This document shows positions 45,132 through 54,688 of a DNA stretch of 64,000 bases, piece after piece. Positions within the stretch are counted from its first letter, which is position 1. Each line of letters starts with the position of its first letter. The notes under the pieces were generated by a model. That model worked only from the letters and a program-made list of their open reading frames with translations, had not been told where the DNA came from and did not search any database. This DNA comes from Dactylis glomerata (taxonomy: Eukaryota; Streptophyta; Magnoliopsida; Poales; Poaceae): the NCBI GenBank assembly GCA_007115705.1, contig QXEO01000211.1, positions 2,813,417 through 2,877,416 of the forward strand. Direction: 5' to 3'. A program made the position numbers and the translations under genes.

Positions 45132-47514
45132 ATGCCAGGAGGGGGGCGCAAAGGAGGAGGGGGACTACTAAAGAAGGCCGTGAAGAAAGTTAGGGGCTTG
45201 ACGACTATTCTTGCGCAGTCTGGCCCGACGGGCTCCACTTCACCCCCACGGGCAGCTAGTCCTCCAGCCCCTTCGAGGCGTCGGAGGGGTAGACGGGCAC
45301 CTAGTCCCCCCCAGTCGAGGAGGTGGTGGAGGACATGGACGTTGACGAGGACGAGGAGGAGGAGGACGAGGAGCAGGTGGGGGAGGAGGAGGAGGACGTT
45401 GACGAGGACGAGGAGGAGGAGGAGGAGCTGGTGGAGGAGGAGGAGGACGACGACGACGACAGGATCTGGGAGCCACCGGAGGTGTACGTTGAGACGGTGG
45501 AGGGGATGCCTTCTGAGCCTGGGACACGTGCTCCTTACCAGCGTGGGGTCTCCGAGCTGCCTACCTTGGACGAGTGGAAGGTAGCCAGCGGGGTTGTTAC
45601 GCTTATCCCGAGAGGGGAGAGGTACCTACTTTCACAATCATATATTTTCACAACTTTTCATCACTATTTGCTCATATCATTTTGGGTTGTTCATTGTGCA
45701 GGTCCTTCGTGTACAAGGAAGGCTACAAACTGCGTGCCTACTCGAGCATCCTTGGATGCCTTGTTAGGAAGCACTGGCCTGGGTTTGTGACCATGCCTAA
45801 TGGTCGCACCGAGATAGCTTGGACTTGGGACCACTTCGCTTACGCACCTGATTCGGATGGCGAATACGGGAGGACGCTCAGGAACTGTGGATCTAGGGTG
45901 CTCCGTGATTTCTGGGTAAATTAACTTTACTTCTCGTCATTCTGTAATTCTACTTCAAGAGCCTACATTTTGTCACTTTCTTCCACTAATGCCTTTTTCT
46001 CACTTTTTTGCATCCTTGTAGGCCTACTTTCGTATGGATCCTGATTCTGACAGGGAAGACTGCATTCAGGTGGCCGGCAGGATAGCGCGGAAGAAAGTGA
46101 CCGATATGCACTACGAGGGGCGTATTTTGTCCATCCGCAATTGGTACGCCGAGAAACGCAAGCTCCCGATGAAGAAGGAGCAAGCCCGAGAGATCGTGGA
46201 CTTCCAGCCATGGCAGTACTTGCAGGTACTTCCATTTCCCGTATTATGGAATTGGTGACCGCCGGATGTTTTTCATTAATATGTGTATTTTGTGCATATG
46301 CAGTCCCCTCCTCCGTACGTAGGTCACACCAAACCTCAAGTTTGGCGCGCGATGGTTCGTCATTACACAAGCGCCGCATACAAGAGGAAGCACGCAGAAC
46401 AAAAGCTGAGGAGAGCCGAGATGAAAGGTGGATCACACACGCAAGGCAGCGTCGCCCTTGGCATCGTCCAGGACAAGAAGGTGAGAAAATGCATAGCCTT
46501 AACCTTGATCATCATGTTCTTCCTTATTCCACAAATGTGTTCATGTATCTTTGTGCTATCTTTTGCAGGACAAGGAGATAGGCTCGACGGCATCGCTGTT
46601 CAAGATATGGGGCGACAACCGCAAGAAGAGGGACAAGAAAGGCGGGACGATGAAGTGGGTGAGCGAGATCGCCGAAGCCAAGGACAAGGCGTACCGGGCC
46701 AAGTATGCGCAGATTCACGGCCCCGAGGCGAACCCCGACATCGAGCCATTTGACCCCGAGGTTGCCATGCGTGCGGGAGAAGGCAAGAAGCATGGCCGCT
46801 TGTTTGTCTGTGATGGGGCGGTAGATCCTAAGACCATCCCGTCGTTGAGACAGATCAACCGTGGCAAGACAAGCTCCTCGCCTGCCGTAGAGCCCCGCCC
46901 GACGCCGTCGTCTATAGCCATTGACGGGATACGGGTATGTTCTCCTTCCTTAGTCATCTATACTTCATTCCATGTTTTACATTGCAATATCCATGACCTT
47001 CGGATGACACAACGTAGGCTCAATTGGAGGCTGAGAAGGCACAGAGGGAACAAGCCCAAGCCCTCCTTGCTCATCAGCAGCAGATGATGATGCAGCAGCA
47101 GCAGATGATGATGTGGATGAACCAGAGGCTCAGTGCCCACGATGCCCACTTAGCGGTGAGTTCTCGCTCATACAACGTTAGATGAATCATAATTCCATAC
47201 ACCTTACCCGCGCATGCTTGATTTGCAGGCCTCTCTACCGGCTGGCACCACTCTTCCTACATTTGATCCACCTCCCTTCGACTTCAACACATGGGTAAGT
47301 TCTCGCTTGTATTATGTGCCAATCTCAAAATACCACATGTCTAGTGCATATTGACTTAGGCTCACAATTTTCTATCTTGTAGCTACATGCCTCGGGTGGA
47401 TCCAACAACGCGGAGGTCGGTGGGTCATCGGGTCAGAATGAAAATGACATGATGACGCCTCCTACGGGAGGACTGGCTAGCTTCAACAACCCGCACGTCG
47501 TCCGCCGGCTTTGA
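45132..47514 (+). pseudogene. CACTA second gene, TNPA-like (plant Ptta/En/Spm type), one frameshift
   Basis: Exons by GT-AG sites: 45132-45621, 45702-45915, 46022-46225, 46304-46480, 46569-46934, 47018-47155, 47229-47294 and 47383-47514. Starts MPGGGRKGGGG after an acceptor at 45120. A basic Pro/Ser-rich segment is followed by a long Glu/Asp run, then the conserved plant En/Spm transposase-like region (SFVYKEGYKLRAYSSILG, HWPGFV, IAWTWDHFAY, ILSIRNWY, SLFKIWGDNRKK), and a Gln/Met-rich coiled segment near the end (HQQQMMMQQQQMMM). Exon 1 changes frame at the seven-C run 45306-45312; every later exon keeps phase. In the En/Spm system TNPA binds subterminal repeats. Probably inactive unless the C-run is a sequencing error. 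Confidence 0.85.
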
Positions 47515-47519
47515 CTCCC

Positions 47520-47950
47520 GGTTAGATCTCAAATTCTACTTAGTTGTCAAATTTCTACACTTAGCGCAATCTTCCCTTAGTTGTCATATTTCTACACTTA
47601 CTGCTATCTTCTCTTAGTTGCCGTGTTGGTTTAGTGACTTGTAGTTTCAATGTCCATTTAGTGACTTCTAGTTGTCATGTCCATTCTTACATATTACTTG
47701 TCAAAAATACTTGCTAATGGTAGAGATTCGGTCACTTTGAGTTGCTATGTCCATTTAGTGACTTTAGTTGCAATTTCTATTCTTACATATTACTTGTCAA
47801 AAATACTTGCTAAGGATAGAGATACAACACTTATAATTTCTATGTGCATTGTTGCGAACACTTGTAGTTGCTATGTCCATTTAGTAACTTGTAGTTTCCA
47901 TGTGCATTGTTACAACACTTGTCAAAAATACTTCATATGTATACTATGTC
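47520..47950 (+). repeat. Short degenerate tandem repeats after the TNPA-like gene
   Basis: TTTAGTGACTTGTAGTTGC-like and TTACTTGTCAAAAATACTTGC blocks recur about every 80-110 bp. Likely 3' untranslated or spacer DNA. Confidence 0.6.
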
Positions 47951-48289
47951 ATATGACTTGTGAATCTCATGTTTTTGCTTTCAAACTTGTAGGATGTGCA
48001 TGAAAGATGAACTCGTTGATCTTCCGGCATTGGGTTGCCATGTGTTGTTGTATTATGAACATATGAACTTGTTATGCACTATTTGTGGTCATGGAGTTTG
48101 TATTATGCACCTATTGTGATCTATCATGCATGTATTTGCGATCTATTATGCTAAATTTGTGTATTTATTTGTTGTATGATACAAATATGTTCTTGTGATG
48201 CCACTGCTGTTGGCTTTGATGCATATATATTGTTATTGTATTTTATGTGCAGGGATTCCTGTAAATGCAATCAAAAAAGAGAAAAAACA

Positions 48290-48936
48290 GGGACTTTGCC
48301 GTGTGCAAGGAACCAAATTTCCTCTGCCGTGTGCTTGCTCACGGCAAAGGGGACACGCGTCGACAATCTGTGTAGTGCTGGGCTGGGATCTGGGTATTGG
48401 ATTGAGCCTTTGCCGTGCTGAGATACAGGGCACACGGCATACTGCAAGACTTTGGGCACACGGCACACTGCAGGCACACGGCAAACTGAGCACACGACAT
48501 CAAAGACAGAGGGCACACGGTGACCGCAGGCACACGGCAAAATATCTAGGCTCACGGCAAACTGGTTGCGCACGGCACACTGCGCATGCGTCGATTGGAG
48601 GTAGAAGGCGCACGGCGAACTTTGGCACACGGCGAACCACCCGTAGGCACACGGCGAACTATGGCGCACGGCAGACTGCAGCTGGGGGCCACGCTTCCTT
48701 TCCGGTTGCCACCACCGGCCGTTTGTCACTTTACTTCACCGTGGGTTGGCTGCAAGCACACGGCGAAGACTTCACTGTGGGTTTTTGTATTTGCTCACGG
48801 CATAGATCGTTCGCCGTGGCCCGCGTCGCCGTGTGGTGTTCGCCGTGAGCTAACACACGGCGAAATGTGTGCCGTGCGTTTTCTCTATTTTGCCGTGCGC
48901 CGCAGGCACACGGCATAGATAGGTTTTCCGGTAGTG
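48290..48936 (+). repeat. Right subterminal and terminal repeats of the CACTA
   Basis: More than 20 GCACACGGCA-type motifs, many in one orientation, then the terminal TTTTCCGGTAGTG. 48937-48939 is the duplicated AAT. Confidence 0.88.
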
Positions 48937-48939
48937 AAT

Positions 48940-49089
48940 CCTAGCCGGACTAGTACTAGACCCGTATTCAATCTTCCTAACTAAACTTGCTAGCTGATTA
49001 CAAAACGGAACACGACCACACTTTCCAAATGCTACATAATATGGAAAGTATAGCCTTAACCAACTCTAACCAGTTTGGATTAGCTAACA
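48940..49089 (-). mobile_element. Element F, rest of the split LTR
   Basis: 150 bp continuing the LTR interrupted at 35572. It ends GGATTAGCTAACA and is followed by the GTTGG duplication (49090-49094). Confidence 0.9.
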
Positions 49090-49094
49090 GTTGG

Positions 49095-49310
49095 TACAAG
49101 CGGCCGCCGGCGCTGGTGCGAGCAGAGGCCGGAGGTGCTACAATCTCTAGCCAGCCTTGCTCCCATAGGCAGCAGCGCTGCTCCAACGGCCTGCGGCGTT
49201 GGTACAACTATACAAGCAGCCGCCGGCGCTGGTGCGAGCAGAGGCCGGAGTTGCTACATTCCCTAGCCAGCCTTGCTCCCATCGGGCGGCGGCGTTGCTA
49301 CAAACGACGG
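49095..49310 (+). repeat. Two units of the roughly 110-bp GC-rich tandem repeat (right side)
   Basis: TACAAGCGGCCGCCGGCGCT... at 49095-49200, and again from about 49201 with a small insertion. Related decayed GCTACAA/GGCGGC units continue to about 49450. They continue the array seen at 34085-34196. Confidence 0.75.
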
Positions 49311-49697
49311 GCTGGCGGCGTTGCTGCAAGGGACCATGCCTGCGTCTTCTCCGGCGACCAAAACAGTGATGCGTTTGCTACAACGATGCGACCGCGGTGC
49401 TACCGGCGGCATTTGGGCGTTGCTGCCACGGTGCGACAGTGATGCTACCGACAGAAGTCGATGATGGTACCGACGGTAGCCGCTGTTCGGTGCGTACGTC
49501 TGGGAGAAGGGAAAAAAAAGAGGAGCGCGTGTGTACGTGTCACGCCGCGCACGCCGGGCGATTCCGAAACGAAGCGTGGCCATCGACCGCGCGGAGTGCT
49601 CGCGCGCGGGTCCAGCAGGAGCGTATGAGGTGCACTCGGTAAGACCAGGCGGTGTCCAATCCGAATCGGCAACGGCAAGAACGATCGAGTCCCCAGG

Positions 49698-49709
49698 TCA
49701 ATATAAGCA
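49698..49709 (+). promoter_or_regulatory. TATA box, second nucleoplasmin-like gene
   Basis: TCAATATAAGCA, about 120 bases before ATG 49827, in a context (AATCCGAATCGGCAA... upstream) that resembles the paralogue's promoter at 31340-31390. Confidence 0.65.
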
Positions 49710-49826
49710 GGGGAGATCGGTTCAGCTGATACGCAAATTACCAAACACAAGGTCCTCGTGTATATTCTCGTTCAGCAGCGCGCCCGAATCGGTCGAACAA
49801 GACCCGCACAGCAGCTCTGCCGGTCG

Positions 49827-50657
49827 ATGGCCATCGACATGGATGAGCAGCTGTTTCGGCAAAAGCACGGCTGGTCCATGTGGCTGCACAGCGGCCAGTC
49901 GACTACTGTAACCCCGGGGACTAACGAGGCCACGGAGCGCCTCTTCGTCACCGACGTCTTCCTCGTCGACCCCGAGAGCGCCGACGGCCAGGGCGTCGTG
50001 GTTGCCTCCGTTCAGATCGGCACGCGGAAAACCATGCTCGCGGTGCTGTCGTCGGAAACGCCCCGCGTGGCCCTGAAAACCCCGGTGGAGCTGGACGCCG
50101 AGTTTTCCTTTGACGTGATGCCGCCTGGAGGCGACTACGAGTCGGACGCCGACCCGGTTGTCGTCGAGTTCCAAGGTTACGCTCTGCCGTCTGCGAGCAA
50201 GAAGGGGGAGATAGAGGAGGACGACGACGGAAAGGAAGACATAATCAACGATGTGAAACACGAAGAGGAGGAGGAGGGTGATGGCGAGGCGACGGAGGAT
50301 GACGAGGACGCGACGTCTCCAGACTACATGGACTACGACAGCAGGGATGACGGGGCAGTATGGGGGCTCCCGCTCGGCACCGTGATCGACGACTGGCCAA
50401 GAAGGGACGACAACAACGGCGAGGTCGGCCGGCGCGCGGCTACGGCGAACGGCGCCGGCGGCAATGGGCGGCGGCGCCGCCGCCGCAAGAGGTTCGTCGC
50501 CGAGGGTGAAGGGCGGTCCTTTGGAGTTCCCGTACGGTCGCCGCAGTTCGCTATCCACGGGGAGCACCGCCGGCGGGTTCCACCTGAAGCAGTAGTCTTG
50601 GGAATCTTTGTGTTTCTCTACCTGATGGCCATGGTCGCAGTGTTCATCCATGGATGA
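49827..50657 (+). CDS. Nucleoplasmin-like domain protein with NLS-like tract and C-terminal hydrophobic tail
   Basis: 276 residues, single exon. Start ATG 49827 (MAIDMDEQ) chosen as the first ATG after the TATA box; MDEQ matches the paralogue. Residues about 15-120 form the NPL/HD2-like domain: GWSMWLHSG, VTDVFLVDPES (identical core to 31537-32112), LAVLSSETP, V-x-LD, VVVEFQGYALP. Residues 128-175 are an acidic tract. Residues 215-222 (RRRRRRKR) could be a nuclear localisation signal. Residues 255-274 (AVVLGIFVFLYLMAMVAVF) form a strong single membrane segment at the C-terminus with only IHG after it. The combination suggests a nuclear-envelope or ER tail-anchored histone-chaperone-like protein; location and binding are inference. 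The gene converges with the Rab gene, 284 bp apart. Confidence 0.75.
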   Translation: MAIDMDEQLFRQKHGWSMWLHSGQSTTVTPGTNEATERLFVTDVFLVDPESADGQGVVVASVQIGTRKTMLAVLSSETPRVALKTPVELDAEFSFDVMPPGGDYESDADPVVVEFQGYALPSASKKGEIEEDDDGKEDIINDVKHEEEEEGDGEATEDDEDATSPDYMDYDSRDDGAVWGLPLGTVIDDWPRRDDNNGEVGRRAATANGAGGNGRRRRRRKRFVAEGEGRSFGVPVRSPQFAIHGEHRRRVPPEAVVLGIFVFLYLMAMVAVFIHG

Positions 50658-50941
50658 ACTGCGGCCGGCGTGAGTTCAAGATGTTGTCGACTGTATCAGT
50701 TGAAAGCGAATTTGTATGTTTGATTATGCAATTATGTTATGTATAGTACATGCTTATTTTTCTTGTATCACACTATGCATATATCGTTGTGCATCAGTGG
50801 TAGAACTTTCAGGTTCAGGTATGAATCATACCGTACGATGTACCATCCCATATTAGATTATTGTGAATCATAAGCAGTCTGACAGCACATCACAAGTTCC
50901 TAGTCCCTACGGCGACCACCCGACGCATCAACATCGATAGA

Positions 50942-52191
50942 TCACCCAGAGCAGCAGAACCACCGTCCTCCGCTGCTGCTCCGGCCTTCGTGCAAGACCA
51001 TCCCGGCGGGACGGTTTGGCCGCACCTTCACCACTCTCTCGGCTGCCAAAATGATTTAATCAAGCAGCTGATCGTCAATCGTTGGCCACAGAAATTATTC
51101 AAACAAATCTCTATCTCAATCGGTGCTTGCCTAGCTCGTAGAAGAGCTCGCCGACGTTCTGCGCCGTCTTCGCCGACGTCTCCACGAAGAAGAGGCCGTT
51201 TCGCTCCGCGTACTCCAACGCTTCCTGCCGTCAGAGAAAAAAACACAGGCTATGATCGAGTTTGATTGACAGATGCCAGCATTGGGTGTCCTGAAATTTG
51301 TTGCAGAAAAGTACAGTGTACCTGCGTCCCAACCTTCCTCTTCCCTTCTAGATCGACCTTGTTGCCCACCAAAGCCATCACCAAGTGTGGATTCCCTGTT
51401 TGGACATGCACAAGATGACAAGATCTAAGCACTGACATCCAGTTCTGCTACGTTAGGCGATGACAATTTAAGGTATACAGCTACGGACGAGAAGCAAAGT
51501 GTGTTCTTGGAACCAAACTGAAGAAATATGGTGAGATAGAGACGCCTGACGTGCTCTTGTGTTCTTACATACCTTGTCTCTGAAGCTCATCGACCCACTT
51601 CTTTGCTCGAATATACGAATCCTGACGCACACGCAGAAATATCGAACAAATTAACGGCCGAGCGGAAAGCAGGATGGCATAGTATCATTTTACATCATCG
51701 AACACGAACCATCCGGCAAATCCACTTGTGTTTCTTACTTTCGTTACAGTATTCAGAGAAGATCGCTAACCGAAGAAAAGATGTCTCTCTCACCATGCTG
51801 GAGATGTCGTAGACGACGACGGCTGCGGCGGCGCCCCGGTAGTACATGGGGGCGAGGCTGTGATACCGCTCCTGGCCGGCGGTGTCCCATATGTCGAACC
51901 TGACGGTGGCGTCCCCCTCGCCGCCGCGACCGCTCACCGGCAGCACCTGCGAGAAGAAGGCCGCACCGATGGTGGACTCCTGGCACTCGTAGTAGAGCCC
52001 CTTGGCGAACCGGACGACGATGCTGGTCTTCCCGGCACCCAGGTCTCCGAGAAGCACCTGTTCATGCGTCCATGCAGAATCGATCAGTTTAACCATGAAA
52101 AACACATGTAAAGATCTATAGAAACTGCAGCCGTCTGCGACGTACCCACCAGCTTGGCCTGGATGACGCTGCTCGGAGTCGGAGCCATCAT
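50942..52191 (-). CDS. Rab5-type small GTPase (RABF2-like), six exons, one GC-AG intron
   Basis: Exons 52191-52150, 52057-51794, 51621-51573, 51395-51322, 51224-51131 and 51042-50942; all join in frame to 207 residues. Motifs: P-loop GDLGAGKT (18-25), switch I ESTIGAAFF, DTAGQE (72-77), NKVD (130-133), ETSAK (158-162), and a C-terminal CCSG (204-207) for double prenylation. IGAAFFSQ, YHSLAPMYYRGAAAA and GNP-LVMALVGNKVDL are Rab5 signatures, so a role in endosome and vacuole traffic is expected. The last intron (51130-51043) uses AG|GCAAGC as donor; the other four are GT-AG. Without that splice the protein would stop early and lack the cysteines. The loop after strand 2 (VSGRGGEGDATV) is several residues longer than in the usual plant Rab5. 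Two ATGs start the frame; the outer is used. The gene looks intact. Confidence 0.92.
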
Positions 52192-52670
52192 CGGTGATCT
52201 CTCGATCTCGCGGTGATCGACGTCGTCGCGACCGGCTGTTCGAATTGATGGTCACAACTCACAAGACGGTTGACACGTTGGGAGAGAAGAGAAGCAGTTC
52301 GTGTTTACGGCGAAGAAGACCAGTAGTTGTAAGCTTGTAGCGATCTCCGGCACCGGCGCAGCAGCCAAGCTGTTAGTTTTCTGGACCGTTAGGTGCAGCT
52401 CGGGGTCTGGCAATCGAACTGCATATCGATGTGCAATTGCACATATATGTACAGTTGGAAACCGATGCCATTTTCACGTGAAATTGTATGTAGATGCACA
52501 AGCACAATTATACATGTGTGTAATTTAACCAAAAAATCTATGTGTATTTACTCCATGTTTTTAGGTAACAGGCCAAAGGCCCGACGTTAATTTAATAATG
52601 CCAACAACGGTGAAATAGATATAATGTCCTTGAGCCCAACTTACAAGAAGAAACTGCATATGCAGAAGAA
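52192..52670. other. Upstream region of the Rab gene
   Basis: Presumed promoter and 5' untranslated region on the minus strand. No clear TATA box could be fixed. Confidence 0.4.
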
Positions 52671-54014
52671 CACTAGTAGAAAAAGGGGCAACAATACCGG
52701 TTCCATAGGGGCTTTTGTACCGGAAATAAAACCGGTACAAAAGATTCGGGACAAAAGCCCCCCCCTCTTTGGTACCGGTTCCTTACGAACCGGTATTAAA
52801 GGCACCTCCACGTTGGCTCCCAGGAGAGTGCAGGCTAGGGACCTTTGGTACCGGTTTGTAACACGAACCGGTACCAAAGGTCCGGACGAATTTCTGGTAT
52901 AAATTTTGAAAAAAAAATTGAAAAAATTTGAATTTATTTTTCAGAATTTCTCAATTTTTGGATATTTGAATTGTTTGACAGTTTCCACTCTAATCTCTAA
53001 TCACCCCTATTCTCATGTCAAAGTATATACTAGTGGTCCCACTTCCCGATCGGTCACCCATCCTCACACTGCTCCACCCTTAGCACGCTTAACTTCTCCA
53101 TTCTTTCTCTACTAGCTTCCAAGACTGCGCTCGCGACTTCTTGATAATACTATGCTTTGAATTCTATTAACTCATACACTTTGATAACATATGATTTTAC
53201 TTTTTTGAATTCCAAATAATTTTAAAAATAAGCAACAATGATTAATTATTAATAAGCATCAATGGTTTCCAAATAATCTTTGTGCATAATTTAATTATTA
53301 ATTTTAAAATTCAAAATATTCAAAAAAATCAAAAAAACTTAAAAACTTAAAAAATTCCAAAATAATATAAAAACTTCAAAATAACTAAAAAGTAGAAGAA
53401 ATAATAAAATAAATTTCAAAAAAACAAATTTTTAATTTTTTTGACAAAATCGAAAATCTTCCTGCTTTCATATTTCCCGTTGAAATCAGATGTAACTTTT
53501 TGCGTAGATGGTTTTTTATATATTATATGTTTTTTTCAAGTCCGTACGCAATAGTTATTGCCAATTTAATTTAGAATAACCTTTTTGTTCAAAATATATC
53601 AAAATTCAAAATTTCAAATTTTCCATAAAAGTTGGTTGCGTGAGGTACATGCATGTCAAAGGATTTTGAAATTTGAAGTTTTTATCATTTTCGTTTAATT
53701 TTTAGACATTTTTTCTGCGCGGGGTAGGCATGAGTGGAAAAAATGGGTATCAACCCTTTAGCACCGGTTCGTGGCTCGAACCGGTGCTAAAGGTACCCCT
53801 TTTGTACCGGTTCGTGCCACGAACCGGTGCTAAAGGTCACTACCTTTTAGCACCGGTTTGAGCCATAAACCGGTACTAAAGGTCCTTATCGAACCGGTAC
53901 TGATCTTGCTTGGGCGGCTGGGCAAATCAACCGGTACTAATGTACCCTTTAGTACCGGTTCATACGGGAACCGGTACTAAAGGCTTAGACCGATGACCCT
54001 TTTTCTACTAGTGG
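52671..54014. mobile_element. 1.34-kb non-autonomous CACTA element
   Basis: Termini CACTAGTAGAAAAAGGG and CCCTTTTTCTACTAGTG; TSD GAA at 52668-52670 and 54015-54017. Subterminal regions hold repeats of ACCGGTACTAAAGG and its complement (52700-52880 and 53755-53985). The AT-rich core has no ORF. It lies 480 bp upstream of the Rab start codon. Confidence 0.93.
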
Positions 54015-54017
54015 AAA

Positions 54018-54688
54018 CAGGCGTGTCGAAAATGCTACAACCGGAAGGGCGGGACAGAGGACATGACTACACCTAAGGAGAACTAATCCGAGGAGGCTCA
54101 CAACTTGTTGGATGGGCAAGTTGTCAGGCCGAAGTACACCCTAAAGCTCGGATTAGGGCACCAACAAACATTGCACACCATTGAGAGTACGAGCAAAGTT
54201 GTTGTGCTGAAGCTCACCCTAAAGCTCGGCACGGCGCACCAACAAACGATGCCGCCGAGACACTGCACCGTACCATCATAGATAACACCACCAGGAGTCA
54301 ATACTGCTACATGACAAGGACACCATGGTAGGTCCAAGTGATGAAACACGGAGGTGTAGACCAAGATACAAGTTTTTACAAAGAAATCACACAGAAGAGA
54401 ATCCATGCGAACAAGCACCATCCTCCTCCACACAACCTTCAGATAGCCACATACCGTGAAATCCAGTGTGACGTCTTCAACAAGAGGACGACGCGCGTCG
54501 CCATCGTCTGATCCAAGGATCATGGGTTTTCATCCGGAGCACGTAGGAATGCTGACAGAAGGTACACCGTCGCCTACAAGAAGGAGACGATGTACAAGGA
54601 CGTTGCTGCCACGGCCCGGGAATACCCCAAGATAGAGTTCCCCTATAGAAGACTTCTCCACCTCCCACACAGGGTAATGAACCCCGCC
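54018..54688. other. Unclassified DNA left of the retroposon
   Basis: No gene recognised. A minus-strand open frame (54523-54098) has no familiar content. The style of the sequence continues at 56042-56350, so this was probably one repeat before the insertion at 54689. Confidence 0.4.

Larger units (their letters stand above)
35573..48936 (+). mobile_element. 13.4-kb CACTA (En/Spm) DNA transposon
   Basis: Termini CACTACCGGAAAA and its inverse TTTTCCGGTAGTG, with TSD AAT at 35570-35572 and 48937-48939. The empty site is visible in the sister LTR of element F (34431 region, GTATTAATCCTAGCCGG), which proves both ends. Subterminal regions (35573-35935 and 48290-48936) are packed with both orientations of TTTGCCGTGTG. 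The interior carries an accessory ORF, tandem arrays, a TNP2-type transposase gene and a TNPA-like gene in the same direction. All three genes have a break, so this copy is probably not autonomous now. Confidence 0.96.

Noticed and set aside
45240..45527. Minus-strand Pro/Arg-rich ORF
   Set aside because: Complement of the GAG/GAC-rich acidic stretch of the TNPA-like gene.
47041..47110. CAG/ATG microsatellite
   Set aside because: It is the Gln/Met-coding stretch of exon 6 of the TNPA-like gene.
51096..51131. Rab gene ending ...YELGKHRLR at an in-frame TAG
   Set aside because: The exon 6 read through a GC-AG intron restores a canonical Rab C-terminus with CC, so the early stop is an unspliced reading.
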